In this document: positions 1-12,729 of the stretch, piece after piece
How positions within the stretch are numbered: position 1 is the stretch's first letter
Layout of the letters: every line of letters starts with the position of its first letter
Assembly (NCBI RefSeq): GCF_010093815.1
Contig: NW_022985561.1
Span: 872,045 to 936,044 of the forward strand
Reading direction: 5' to 3'
DNA length: 64,000 bases
Source: Pseudovirgaria hyperparasitica
Lineage: Eukaryota; Ascomycota; Dothideomycetes; Acrospermales; Acrospermaceae
Notes under the pieces: model-generated
Told to the model about the DNA's origin: nothing
What the model saw: the letters and a program-made list of their open reading frames with translations, nothing else
Databases searched by the model: none
Translations under genes and position numbers: made by a program

Positions 1-280
1 GGTTTTATTGCGCGAGGTATTTACAGCTACGCACGTGACCCACGCACTGACTTCCGCCACTACACCGTTTTGGGTGTTCACGACGCACCAATTTGCGCAA
101 GGGGACATGTGTCGTGCTCCATCTCCATCATTGTTGATCCATATCGATCACTTCGCGTTCGTGCTCAGTTTTAATCACCCCTTTTCCGCAAGGCTGACAC
201 GGCACTGAAGTTTGTGTAAATCTTCCAGATATAAGCTGGGAGATCATGCCGGTGCAGCCTTCACCGCCTTACGATTCGTG
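1..280. other. upstream flank of TRS130, no gene seen
   Basis: There is no credible coding region; a 66-codon frame here begins only at TTG and has no recognisable content. A CACGTG E-box lies at 32-37, about 244 bases before the TRS130 start. The stretch is probably the promoter and 5' leader of TRS130, or the edge of an upstream gene cut by the window. Confidence 0.5.
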
Positions 281-3200
281 ATGGACCGTTCAGCCAGTTC
301 CAAGGTCACGGGTTGGTATAAAGCTATGATCCGTGAGATCAAGCACATCCTTACTAATCTTTACACCTTCTAGTTGAGTACTACGATCCGTCTGGAATCT
401 TTCCATTAGTAGAACCGCTTCTTGCTTCGAGGCTGCCTCTGCGTAATCTGCATTGGAAGGCTCCAACGAGGCCGCTGCGTTCAATCGACTCTCTCCATGT
501 TGATCTTGTTCCGTCAGAAGCTACTGCTAGGGAGTCTGCCGCTGCCGAGGATGCCTCAGAAACCTCGAGCCAGGCTGGGCTGAGAAAGGAAGACGCCTCT
601 AAGGAAGCTGTTAAAGTGCCGTCTAAGGAGCGTCGACATCAGATCCCTGGACTGCGACGGACTCCTTACTTGAAGCTTTACCTTCTTAGATGCGATGACA
701 GCGAAGCCTACAAAGCTTCGAACAGGAAGCTGCTCCGTGACTGGATCAAGGAGCACGGCACGCAGGCGTCGACAAGCAGCTCTGAGAAACATGACGCATT
801 TGAATGGATGATATTGCATGTAGTTCTACCGAACACGGCAGCATCTAGTCAGCCCCGTTGGAGTGGAACCTCTAAGGATAGTTCTTCAGGTTCCGGCGAT
901 AAGTCTGGTGGTTCTTCCAGATGGCCTGGACGAAGCTCCAGCACAATCTTTGAGAAGATACGGGCTGACTTCAATGCTACATCGAAGAATGCTCCAGACC
1001 GCGTGGCTCAAATCAGACTGCAGAAAGATCAATTATCACACGAAGACATTCCTGCCACTAATGGACCTCCAATCGTTCCTCATGTCGAAACTACGCAGGA
1101 GCAAGAACATGCTTGGAGCGATTCCATTGCTAAACTCAAAAGCTTAATCCTGCTGTCTTTTGATCAAAGGGTCAGTCAGTATGAAGACGATATCCGTGAA
1201 AAAGACTCACAGAGAGCTTTGCCGGGCTGGAATTTCTGCACATTTTTCGTTTTGAAAGAAGGTTTGGCTCGGGGGTTTGAAAATGTTGGCCTTGTTGAAG
1301 ACGCTCTTGTCATGTATGATGAGCTCTCGGTTGGTCTCGACGCTGTTATTCGAGAGCAGGCTGATGAGTCGAATGGTCGAGGAGGATCATTTCTAGAGTA
1401 CACCACAGAGCTGGCCGATGCTCTGGAGTTGGTGCATGCAGGCAAGCGTCCTGACGCAATTTTTGGACCAAAGCCTATCGATGCGGGAAGGAAGTCGTAT
1501 CGCGAATTGATTCTGTCTACCAACGTCTCAATATTTGACTTCAGATGCTATGTTTTCTCTCGGCAGATGGCACTGTTACTTCGTCTTGGCAATGCACAGT
1601 CCTCACGCTCGGAACTCATGTCGAAGCTGCAACCTAGTAGGGTTTTGAGTCATCAGAGATCCCGAGACGATATGAGCCTAGCTCGTAACACTGTGGTAGA
1701 GGCTACTGAAGACTTGATACCACTGACGGAGCTCTGCGATAGGTCGTTGCGGTTCGTGACCTCTGTAGCCAGAGATATGCGACTGGACCTACAGATCGGG
1801 TAAGTCGTGTCAACATACTTAGAGTCCTTTCGCAACACTGACAAGTTTCAGAGCTTCCAAAAAAGAGCTATCACTCGTTGAGGACACCATTGACAATGTA
1901 GTTTCTTCTTGGTCTTACTCAGTAGCACAGCAGACTTTAGATGAGACGAAAACATCAGCCCTGCCGGTCTCTTTACTAAGAAAGGGTTCAGCCAATGACT
2001 CTGCATCCAAACTGATGCCTTTCAGAGGAAAATCAGATGAGCCAAAAGCGTCAATCCCAGAGCCCAAAACTATAATCCATCCTGCTCGTTCGACGTCATT
2101 ACAAAACCGCCGGAACTCTCTAAGCGAGCCGCCATATGCGGCGGTTCCCCCTTCAGGACAGGTGGTCTTCGATCACGGAACATTTCCGAGTAGTCAAACT
2201 GTGAAATCGCAGCAAGATATATCTATGCAGCGCAATAGTGTTGCTCTTGAAGATCTAGCTGCTCATAGAGCCGAGCTATATCTTGTCCAAAGACGGTTGA
2301 TAGAGCATGTCGGGAATGCTGCGGGATGGTCTATTGGCTGGAACGCTTTGACTTCCACTCAATCTGTGAAGAATGAGGACCTAAGTGATGTAGCGCTTGA
2401 CGACTCAGATGAATCGTCCTCAGAAACAGCAAGTCCCAAAAGGGAGAAGAAAGAAACATTCACCACCAAGGGACTCCTGGCCGACGACCTTGAACTCGCT
2501 ATGGAGTCGATCCACAGCTTTCGAAATTTATACGAAGGCCTATGTGACCTCGCCTTTCGTCATTACATGGCCGCCAACAGAACCAAAGCGGCAGAAAGTA
2601 TCTTCGGGGACCTAGCGGCCCTGAAGTTTCAACTCGGCGACTATACCGCTGCAGCAATGTATTTCAGCAAGATGGCGCCCTTATTTGCGGAGGGACGATG
2701 GAACTTTGTTGAAATGACGATGCTAAAGATGTATGGCAAGTGTTTAAAAGAGCTTCACAGGAGGGGCGACTATGTTTTGACACTGTTGGATATACTGGCT
2801 AAGTCGGCTGCGCGGTGGCGGTCGGTAAATCTGCCTCAAATGCGCATCGAGTCTACCAGCAGTGGGGTCGGTATGCTTTCGTCAGTCTGGTTGAATGACG
2901 ATGCTGTTGATACGACTGGCTTCCTGACTGAACTGCTCGATGTCGCCAGCCAAATACCCAACGAGGTGATCGTCCCGATGTCAAGATACTTTGATAGGAT
3001 CCTCATCGATCCTTACGTTAAATCGTACGATGATAAAGATGGCTTTCAGCTCCGTCTCAGCTTTCGTCATGTGTTGGAAGATACAATCACTATCGAAAAG
3101 TTCATGGTCAGGCTGGTCAACGCTACATCGAATCAAGCAAGCGAGATATGGCTCGAAAGTGATAAGGGATTGACAATGACTAGAGGTAGTCATAAGGTAT

Positions 3201-4945
3201 GGGTTCATTCGAACGTCACCACGTTCGGTACATATGTGGTAGATAAAATCCAGCTTGTCGCCAAAAAATTGAGGTTCGTCCATGAACCATTACAGAAGGC
3301 CGAGATTACAACCCCCCTCGGCATTTCGACATCTGTCTCTGGAGCATCTCTTCGGGTCGCCAAAAAGTCTCGTATTCTATGTTACCCAACATCGGAGTCA
3401 TTCTATGCGAGAATTTCGTTGACACGCGAAATACATATCGATAAGCCACGCTCTATCATCGTTCATATTTCAAGTGGGCGCAACGACATCCAGTCTTGTG
3501 ACTTTCGACTACGCTCAGCATCAGCTGGTCTTAGACTTCGAACTGCGGATGGTGAGATCTTGTCAGGTTCGGCCGCATTCGAGAGTTCTTCTGGACCCGG
3601 AGCTTTCAGGGTCAAAAACATGGCTCCGGGCACGACGTTGGAGATTAGGATTCCCTATGATCTAGAGATGGGTCTACCTGAGCTTGTTATCCGTATGGAA
3701 GCCACTTATAGTACTTGTAATGGGGACTTCGTCTGGAATTCCACATCGACCGTCCCCATCGAACTGCCTCTCGATGTCAATGTCCACGACCATTTCAAGG
3801 CTAAAGTCCTCTTCTCAAAGTTTAACATCAAGACTGCGAACCAAAGCCCGCTCGAGGTCCTTCACGCGCAACTAGATGGTACAGATGCCTTCAAAGTGAG
3901 CTCTCCATCTGGACTTTCCATGCCTATGCTAGTATTCCCCAAGCAGCCAGTGTGCCTGACGTACAAGATCACCAGCACACAGCGTTTGAGGACGGAGGGT
4001 AAAGAAGCGCCATTATCGCTCATGGTCAGATATCGATGCACAGACGAAGATATCAGCACAAGGATTGAAGCAATCTTTGCGCAAGACCTCAGGAAAAGTC
4101 CGTTCGCAAAACTTTCACGCCTTCTAGTACCTGAGTTCACGACCCGTGTCCAACCTCGAATTCTCGCACCGCAATACGAGCAAATTGCTCTCCTTTCCAA
4201 AGTGACGCTCGGGTCTTTTGACCAGATGACATGGACCGACCTCACCGATCATCTTCCGTCAGCACTACACGAGCCTGTGCACAGCTGGCTGCAAGAATGG
4301 CACGCCCAGCATACCACGATTGATCTTGCTCAGCATCCTGCACCAGAAGACACATCTCGCAATATCATAATAACCGTACCAGTTCCCCGTCTCCATGTCC
4401 TTGCTACCTCCTCGCTTAACCTTTCCTCCTCACTCTCCCGTCCATCAACTGCATCACCACCACTCGCATACATTAGCCAACCTCTCACCGCGACACTCAA
4501 AATCAAATACACGCGCGCCTGGGACTCGCCGCAATCGTTTCTTCGCGCTGCCAAACTCTCTTCCGCAGATGATCCAATCGATTTCATGTATGAAATTGGT
4601 GCTAATCCGGACGTGTGGATCATAGGCGGATCTCGCCGTGCTCAGTTCAGCGCGAAAGAGGGCGAAGAAAAGACATTCCAGATCATTCTTGTGCCCCTGC
4701 GGACAGGCAATTGGCTACTTCCAAATGTCGAAGTGCGTGTCAAACCGAGGCCCAATGCACCAGGACAAGCCGACGGTGGGAGAAAAGATGATGAGGACGA
4801 GGTCAGTTGCGAGACAGACTTTACCAGTCAGGGCGAGACTGTGCTGGTCATTCCGGATCTGTCGGGGACGACTGTGGGGATTGCAGGATTTGGAACTGGA
4901 GGAGGGACGGTCCTGATGGATGCGGAAGAGGCAGTTATGACGTGA
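281..4945 (+). CDS. TRS130: TRAPP II complex subunit Trs130/TRAPPC10
   Basis: This subunit of the TRAPP II tethering complex acts with Trs120 as activator of the Rab GTPases Ypt31/32 at the late Golgi. The model has three exons: 281-311, 374-1799 and 1852-4945. Together they give 4551 coding bases and 1516 residues, a usual length for the filamentous-fungal protein. The N-terminus reads MDRSASSKVTVEYYDPSG and then SRLPLRNLHWKAPTRPLRSI, which I recognise as the conserved fungal Trs130 start. This supports the tiny 31-base first exon and its unusual GTTGGT donor. Further family signatures are FEWMILHVVLP and LPGWNFCTFFVLKEGLARGFE in the first third. The C-terminal half resembles the beta-rich trafficking domain. 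The second intron has GTAAGT and CAG ends. The acidic, low-complexity tail after about residue 1450 is poorly conserved. The family call is firm; the first exon is inferred. Confidence 0.93.
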
Positions 4946-6211
4946 TGTACATAACGAACAAAGCATGTAGAATGAACAAGTGGCGCATGCTACAACGATA
5001 ATCATCCTCTCCCTCGGTCTCATCGGAGGCTGCAATTCGTTCTGCAGTATTGATTGCGAAGAAGTAAACCTGTTTCATCAAATACTGTACAACTCTTGCG
5101 CAGATGCTTGGCCCTGATATCTTCCGAGTCTGTATTCCAGCTGCAGCGATATACCCATCTGGATATTCCGTTACACGTCAAGGATATCAGACGACGCATC
5201 ATTGACGCATACTCACAGTCGCCTCAGCCCTTCCCAGTCCTCTCAGAAAAGAAATCAGAATCTCCCACGAGCAACAGATCGCTCCATGAACGCCCACTTT
5301 GAACAATTCACTGTCGCGCGAGCCTCAAAAACACAAGGTCTAGGAGAATTGTAGACAGATGCACTCATCGCGTTGCCGAGCTCGTGGTCTCAAGGTATCA
5401 TGGCGCTAAAAGAGCTGCGTCCCGTGGAGAATCTGCAGTCAGCACACGAGGCTGGCGAATTGACGGACAGAGCTGTTGAGCAACCGCACACAAGGATATT
5501 AAGAGTCTGCATATCGATCAATTTGATTGTAATGATTTGGTACCGGTGAATCCTGACGTAAGAGTCACCACATGAGTTCCGATTCTTCCGTGAAATACAG
5601 GGAATACAATCTATGATAAGCTCAAGGATACTAATTGAGAGCCTTGTTACGCTGTTCATTTGCTCAGTTGTTGCTTCTTTCATACTCCATACCGCTGCTT
5701 GCTCTTCGTGATCTTTGGACTGACGGCAGACTTACATCCTCAGCTTGGGTTTGCGGACAGGTTATAAGTTTGATTGTGTCGGAGATACTGACACGATATT
5801 ATGCGTACTGAACCATTTGTGAGCGTTCAGTCACACGAGATGTATCCTTCGGGATGATGTCGAGACGATTGGGTGAATGACGAATTCAAAACAGACATGA
5901 AGTGACCTAACAGAGCAGATTTACTTCCAGGCGAAACATCGCTGCAAACTTCCATGGATCAGCCAGGGACTTTTTGTTGGATACTGTGAGTTACTATCAC
6001 CACGTGTACGCCCAACGTCACCGTGCAGATTTACAAGCAGAACCACGAAGTGTTTGCAGCAGGTACCCCGGTAAGTCTGTGTATATAAAGTCTTAGTCTC
6101 ATCATCTCAAAACACATACTTTACTATCCACATTGCCCCTTACTCCGCCTCTGCTCGTCCTGTATAATACACAGTTCGAGACTCACTGTCAGAAGATCAT
6201 TGCTACTTCGA
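4946..6211. other. intergenic, TRS130 3' flank and promoter of the next gene
   Basis: The short open frames here (for example 5054-5302) lack recognisable motifs or a good start context. The stretch holds the TRS130 3' flank on the left. On the right lies the promoter of the gene at 6212, with a CACGTG at 6001-6006 and a TATA-like box at 6081-6090. Confidence 0.6.
6081..6090 (+). promoter_or_regulatory. TATA-like box before the F-box/2EXR gene
   Basis: The sequence GTATATAAAG lies about 125 bases upstream of the ATG at 6212, a normal distance for a fungal TATA element once a short 5' leader is allowed for. It is followed by a pyrimidine-rich stretch (6114-6150) of the kind often found just before fungal transcription starts. 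The role is inferred from position only. Confidence 0.5.
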
Positions 6212-7015
6212 ATGGAATCACACATCGGCTCAATGCCTGCAGATGGCACATACGAGATGACGGCGATAACCTTCCTCGACCTCCCTGCCGAGATTCGCAA
6301 CGAGATTTATAGATTGGCACTAGAGCTGCCGATGAGTATGCCGGTCCTAGTGCTTGGCTTGTGTGGCTTACAGTCTTGTCCAACGATTACCAATCTGCTA
6401 CTCACAAACAAAGCGGTATATAGCGAAGCCAGCTCGCTTTTGTATGCAGAAACCATCTTCGACTTCTCTAAGTGCGCGGTACATACAGCGATATCTTTCA
6501 TTGATAAATGTGGCCCTCGGAACGCCAGCTACATGCGCCACCTCCTGATCAAATCTCCGTTGCTCAGCGAGCCCTTCCATGGTGATGACGCCTTTCCTGA
6601 GGATATACAAGAGCTCTTGTCGAAGATCGGCCATTGCTGTCTCGGACTGCATACTATAACAATGGAATTGTATAGCGCAAATACCATGGAGCAACTTATT
6701 GATAGTGCTGAGAGCCCGATGATCATTTCGAAGGCCATCGAGTTAGTCGATTACCGTCTCAGGGCCATACCGTCTTTGGAGACTATAAAGATTCGACTAT
6801 ACGAAGTTGGACCGACAGTGGTTCGAAGTCATATGCAGTCCCGCGGGTGGCTTATCGAGACTCATGATGATGATGATGATGCATGGTACTTTGGAAATGA
6901 TCATGACATAAATGACTACGATTATGATGATTATAGCCCTAGCAATATTTCCAGTAGCGCTGGTGAATATGATATCGATAACGACAGTGACTATTGGAGA
7001 AGGGCTGGAGACTGA
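6212..7015 (+). CDS. F-box/2EXR-like protein with acidic tail
   Basis: This is an intronless gene of 267 residues. I chose the ATG at 6212 because the open frame upstream begins only with TTG. Residues about 18-33 read TFLDLPAEIRNEIYRL, the hallmark of the large, lineage-expanded family of fungal F-box or 2EXR proteins. In F-box members that motif contacts Skp1 in SCF ubiquitin ligases. A second typical block follows, LLLTNKAVYSEASSLLYAETIF. The middle resembles the leucine-spaced region of the family, and no substrate domain is recognisable. The last 50 residues are very rich in Asp, Tyr and Asn, partly encoded by a run of GAT codons near 6865-6880, so the tail may vary in length between strains. 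Function beyond possible ubiquitin-ligase adaptor activity cannot be assigned. It stands alone, with no operon-like partner. Confidence 0.75.
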   Translation: MESHIGSMPADGTYEMTAITFLDLPAEIRNEIYRLALELPMSMPVLVLGLCGLQSCPTITNLLLTNKAVYSEASSLLYAETIFDFSKCAVHTAISFIDKCGPRNASYMRHLLIKSPLLSEPFHGDDAFPEDIQELLSKIGHCCLGLHTITMELYSANTMEQLIDSAESPMIISKAIELVDYRLRAIPSLETIKIRLYEVGPTVVRSHMQSRGWLIETHDDDDDAWYFGNDHDINDYDYDDYSPSNISSSAGEYDIDNDSDYWRRAGD

Positions 7016-9378
7016 CAAAGTGAAAAAGGCACACGAACAGGACGAGGCTAATTGGTTACCATGGATTGCTTCCAAGTCTCTCTTTGACTTCTCCTTACCA
7101 AAGCTTATGCAAGAGATGCTGGAGCATGTTTCCTTTGGATACGCCTTGTGACTACATCAGTTCATTGACTGGAGATAGTTCTGTGCTAGAGGACAGTGGT
7201 TTCTGACTGTTGGGCTTGGTGAGAATCGTAATACTAGTTTTGATCAATTCCATCTGATATATATTAGGCAAATGATTACGGCATACTGTACCTTCATCGT
7301 TAGGACATATCCAGTTTCCTCTATTCGAGCTATTCTCCCGTCTCAGCTCTAGGCAGCAAGCAGATATCTTCTTCCTGTGGACAGATAGCTACCTCCATCC
7401 ACATTCAAGTCAAATCTCTCGACCACCACAAGCTCGAGCTGAGTGGTAGTCTCTTGCAGAGTCGATGAATATTTATCTCTATTCCATGCGGTCATCCAGG
7501 TGTGGAGGTAGCGAGACTCATGCTATGGTCGCAGGCTCGCTCGTCCGCGCGAAAACTACTCAAGACGCTCCAAACCAAACATTCAGGGGAGATTCCCGAA
7601 CATTGTGAATCAAGTCCTTTGATACACGGGGGACGTTGTGCGCTCAAGCATGTATAATGGAAGCTGATTCCTGTTAATAGATCGACTGCGGTGCACCGTC
7701 ACTTTTCAACCCCAACGCACTGACTGACTTACCTACCAGAACATGTATCCGGAAGGTGTCGAGATAGACAAACCCACCGCCCACAGCATTTGAAAACCCC
7801 AATATCCAATTCCGCCTCGAGCCAAACGCACATACAGCAAGTCATTCCACCTGCGCAAGACCCAAAACCATTATTCTCATACGATACCATGATATTCACC
7901 CCTCCCCTCCCCCTCCCCCCCCCAAAAAGAGCGTCCCAAGTTCTATTAAAAGTTCTTTTGAAAAAAAAGTTCCCAGTACAAAGTCATGTCATATCAAAGA
8001 AAAGACACATCCCCCAAACTACGCACAGACCTCCGTCTAGTCGTCCTCCTTTGCTCTCTCCTCCCCTTCTTGTATGCGCTTATGTCGATCTCGCTGTCCG
8101 ACCCACTTGTCCAAAAATTCCAATGTCGCCATTCTCCACTATTATACCTAGCCACCCTGTCTCCTTGTCCCACGCGTGCATGGCATGTTGTGGTCCGTGC
8201 TACGCTACTTTGTGAGGACGGGGTTTTTTTCCAGGCTAGGAGACAGCTAGTCCGGGGAGATGGGTTGCTGGTGTTTGGGAGTGGGAGTTGGAGAGAGAAA
8301 GAAAGGGAGAGAGAAGTGGGATGATTGTTTTGGGCAAAGGTGGTTAGAAGATTTGAAGACGGTTGGTTATTTCTAATGTCGAGGATGGGTTTGTAGATGT
8401 GAATCTGTCGGCCGGTTTTTTTTACCGCTCGCATAACCAAGACACACCAAAATCGTATGGACCAATTTTATTAGGCACCTTTATATATAATCTAGTGGAT
8501 ATATCACTTATTATTGCCCTAGCCCTCCAAGTTTCTTAAACGACGGGAAAAGAACCGGCCGAGAGGTGAATGTGGTTGTGGATGTGATGTGATGCATTTC
8601 GAGATGATTGCTGTTAGAGGTGGAATGGTTAGCAGTCTGCAGGTAGGCAATGACACTAGTTCTGAAGGGACACAGTATCACAATATTGGACGGATCTCAC
8701 ACCTAGCTAGCTAGGTAGGAAAGGTACAAGACTGATGTGACGGGTAGGTATTAGAGTGTTATGATCATGTTGAGTTTGTGAACAGTAGTAACCTAATAAT
8801 AGTATCCTCGAAAGCTGGTTTGCCTAAATAAGTAAAAGCAGTGAAGACGCTATAAGAGGACACCACGAACATATACATATAAACCCTCATAACATGCCCA
8901 AAAACACAAAACATTCAGCAGTGGGTATTCGCTAGTGGTCACCCACCTAACTACTAATCCACCCCTAACCATCTTAAATAGGCGGGAGCGAACGGGACCG
9001 CTTGGTTTCTGGTTGGTATGGCCGAATGTGCTTGACTCTCCAGAAATACAAACTATAAACGCTTCGTCTCCTCTTCCTGGCAACCATCGTCTCCCAAAAA
9101 AAAACGTTGCAACTATCCATCCGTACTTGGCCGGCCCGGGCCACGTGTAGAAACTGTCGTCCCACAGGTAATACAGACAGAGTACAGAGGTACCTACGTT
9201 ACCCACACCCCATGCCCAACCCGGCTAAACCTCGCGCCAAAACACCCAATAGCCTGCGCGATGGAAGTCACCCAGTCGTCTGTCACAAGTACGGGTGCGC
9301 CGACCCGCAGCCCCGGCCAGGGGGAAGAGGATTAGGTGAGGGAGGGAGGGAGGGGAGGGGGGACCACCCGGGCCCTTC

Positions 9379-9445
9379 ACGCTGGGATGCGATGAGATGG
9401 GATGGGATGGGATTGGGGAGCCTGTCCTGTCCTGTCCTGTCCTGT
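9379..9445. repeat. adjacent GGGAT and CCTGT microsatellites
   Basis: An imperfect array of GGGAT units (about 9390-9413) is followed within ten bases by five perfect CCTGT units (9421-9445). A G-rich stretch (9336-9362) lies just upstream. Both arrays are directly visible, have no coding sense and are likely to vary in length between strains. Confidence 0.85.
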
Positions 9446-9855
9446 GTGTGAGTGAGCCTGCGGAAAGGACGATAAAATTAGGGTTCCTTCGGGGCTACCG
9501 CACCGCGAGGCAGCGCAAGGCAGCGCAACGCCGCTGGCTGGGTTGCTGGGTCTTTGGGCAGGGGACCCAGTGGGCCTGTCTGCTCTCTCTCTCTCTCGCT
9601 CTGGAGCGTGGGCCGGTGGAGTGGAGTGGGTTGCTGCTGGCTGCTGGCTGCGCTTTCTGCTGCCAGCACTTCATTATGCATGCATGCATGTATGCGCGTG
9701 TATGTGCCTCCATCCCACATGGGGCGCATGTGTCTGTCTGCCTGCCCAAGTGCACGCTATTTCCCTTGCTTTGCTCCGGGTCTCGTGCGGGCTTGTCCGC
9801 TTTTCGAAAAGAGGATTCTTCATGACTTCGTTGAGTGCGTTGACTGCGACCGAAA

Positions 9856-9889
<34 letters not shown>
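9856..9889. repeat. GAC trinucleotide microsatellite
   Basis: About eleven GAC units form a perfect run. In one + frame it would encode polyaspartate, but the surrounding frames overlap on both strands and lack other coding signs, so it is listed as a microsatellite. Confidence 0.85.
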
Positions 9890-10660
9890 TGTCTCCCCTC
9901 CTACATAGGCCTGGATAAATGACTGATAACATGTATGCTAGGGCGAACGGACGTTACGCCCGTACGATCGGCCTGAGATTTCCCAGTCCAGGCAGAACAG
10001 CGGGAAGGAACTGACTGGTCTGACAGGTAATGATTCAACATCCCAGCCATCCTCCAAGGCTCCAAGGTGGAAAAGGGGAGCCCACCGGCTGGTCCGTGGG
10101 TAGCGTCCAGTACCCAGAGCCAGAGGCAGAGAGAGAGAGAGCCAAAATGTCCCAGGTGGATAGCAGTATATAATGAACCCATGGTAGTCCGTGTGCTTGT
10201 CAAGGATGTGCTGCTGGGATAAACTTATCGTTGAATGGTCGACTATCTGATTCGTCTCCATGTCTTCCCCTCCAGGGGGGCCCCCCCTAACGCCCTCCCC
10301 CTGCGGAAGCGGGATAGGCCGCAGGCTGGGAGGAGCGAATGGGTAAATCAGCTAAAAGTACCTGCTCCTGCTGGATGAAGGCACACACATACACATACAC
10401 GCACGCACCCATACAAACCCTGCGAATGAGACATGCAAAGGAGTTGCAGGAAGGAAAGGAAGTCCAGCGGCGCGGCTCAAGGGCTTTTTCCCAACCCACC
10501 CAGGGGGGATTTTTTTTGCAGCGGCGAGAGCGGCTTGGGAGATCGTCGTCAGAGGTATATTATAGAGGTAAGTGAGTGGTCGGTCTCGACGAGGCTTTTC
10601 TCCGGACTCCGGCGTGATGGTAGTACGAGATACGATCATGTATATACAGTGCGGAGAAGA

Positions 10661-10697
10661 AGCATAAGCATAAGCATAAGCAATAAGCATAAGCATG
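10661..10697. repeat. AGCATA microsatellite
   Basis: The run holds about six AGCATA units, interrupted once by a shorter AGCA unit near 10680. It is one of several unrelated simple repeats in this spacer. Confidence 0.8.
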
Positions 10698-12729
10698 ACA
10701 CGTTCGAAAGGTAAGATGTGCTTCTAATGACTTAGAACTCGAGAGACGTAGGTAAATGATGGGTTAATTATAGCGTTGGTACTGGTTTCTTTCTCGCTAT
10801 GTGGGTTCCTCTCGAATTGTGGTCCCTAGCTAGCGGTTACTTTCAACGACGGACTCCCATGCCACGACATACATATTCTTAGCACGCGGTCCACCTTTTT
10901 TTTTTCTTCTTTCTCTCAGACATGGCCATAGCATGGCCATGGTAAGGCATGGTAAGGCATGGCATAGCATGCGACGAAGCGGGTTTCCAAGTTGACTTGT
11001 TGTGCATGGATGCTCAACCGTCAGCGTGTTTCCCAGACTCTCACTCCCTCACTCACTCACAATAACTAATTAGCTGACTGCATTCCACGCAGCAGCTCCC
11101 CCACAAGGCACAAAAAAGCACAAAAAAGCAACATTTCACACCATGCCATCATCTTAGCAGCCAGTACCACTTAAACCCCCATATTATCCGGTCCAATCCA
11201 CATAAAAAACCAATAATTTCTTGACATCACATCCTCGTATCGTCGTTTCCAGTCCGTCTCTCTATCCGAGTCGTAAACCAAACAGCGCTACGGAATTCCT
11301 TTACGGAAAATCAGGAAAATCAGGAAAAACATTAGATTCTCTCCTACCAAACAATCTCTCGGAGGCAAGTCCTACCAATCAATAAATGGAGCGGGAGGGG
11401 AAGGAGCAGTATATGCCCGAGAAAGCGTCCGGAGTTCCGGTGCGGTATCCGACCAAGGAAAACCATCATCTGCCGGGCCGGGGAGGGGGGTTTTGTGCTT
11501 GCTTGACTTAGAATAAAGCATGGAGACAAGAAAAAGGGAAATATAATTGCCATAATTAATACGTGTGCGATCGCTGGTTCGCCGCATATGTGTATACAGT
11601 ATCCAGCCCCAGCATTCTCTCTCGCTCGGCGTACACACATATCTAGCGCCTACTGTATGTAGTCCAGGAGTTAATTAAGCACTCAAAACCGTCTAGGCCC
11701 GTCAGCCGGGAAGGATCAACGGAAGAAGAGGTGGTGCAGGCTTGGTTGGTCTAAAGTCTAATTACTATGGTAAAGTCTACGAGATTTGATAGGACATAAT
11801 TACTCGAGGACTCTTTGACACGTTTCTTGGGTTCGGTGCGCGGCGCGGCACCCACCACAGGCACCACGCAGGCAGAAAAACCAAGCTAATTCCAAATACT
11901 ATTAGCCAGACCTTGACATTATTTCTCGGCTTCTCGTAGGGCTGAGATCCAAGAAAGCGTTTTACCATTTCCGTGCATTGTCAAATATAGAAGCAAGTAA
12001 GTAATGGTCGCATCGAGGTCGCAGGATGAACCTTAAGGATGAATTTGTCGGATTTTTCTTAGGACACGGTCTCTACATACTCCCGAATTCGTCGCGTTGT
12101 ATGCCATTCATCTACCCAAAAGCAAAGCATAACATCCAGTCAACCCAGGATGCATCCGCTAATCCATCAAAATTGGTGATATCCATAGAGGGCGAATTCT
12201 ACACGTCTCCACCCTTTATCAAACGACACAGAACAATGTAGCTAGCAAAAATCATGAACAAAGGAGAGCGCAAACGGCATCGGGATAACCATCGCTAGCC
12301 GAAGGCATAGGATTGCAAGTAATTAACCAAAGAGAGATAAGCGAGGCGTACTCGCCATGAGGTTGTAGGCCGGTCATCACATCTTCGAATGTGCTGAATC
12401 ACAGACGTAGGTACAATAAACAAAAGACGAAGTATGCAGTGCAAATGAAACAAGGGAAGATTCGTCGTGTGAGCGGATAGGTCTGAGGTGTGCGCGACTT
12501 GCAGACCAGCATCGGTGCTGGAAAAATACTCAGAATTGGTCCAACCATAATTAGTGACCAAGCGCCGGTGACCGAAGAGCAAGATGCGCATGAAGACTTG
12601 GTATATGGGTAGGATGTCTACCGGCCCAAAGTGCGTAAGGTCGTGGGACTTCCGCCAGGATGGCCCTAAGGAAATCCTGATAGCGTTAAGTCGTAAGCAA
12701 GAACTGGAGGATAAATGTGATGCATCATC

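Larger units (their letters stand above)
7016..12729. other. 5.7-kb gene-poor spacer with many microsatellites
   Basis: The spacer separates two genes that point towards each other, so a gap this large is unexpected. Open frames at 7790-8440 and 9107-9932 overlap on both strands in low-complexity sequence and look spurious. The spacer contains many simple repeats: C and A runs (7905-7970), G-rich tracts (9336-9362), GGGAT units (about 9390-9413), five CCTGT units (9421-9445), CATG units (9676-9690), about eleven GAC units (9856-9889), AG units (10126-10142), AGCATA units (10661-10697) and imperfect GGCATGGTAA copies (10921-10968). A TATATATAA stretch lies near 8481. An unannotated non-coding RNA is possible but not shown. 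Confidence 0.6.

Noticed and set aside
7986-8324. A 112-codon + frame with a hydrophobic stretch like a signal anchor.
   Set aside because: It lies in A/C-run and G-rich low-complexity sequence, overlaps an equally long minus frame, and has no recognised family.
9107-9932. Several long overlapping frames on both strands around the microsatellites, one with polyaspartate.
   Set aside because: Simple repeats keep all frames open, the frames conflict, and none has recognisable protein sequence.
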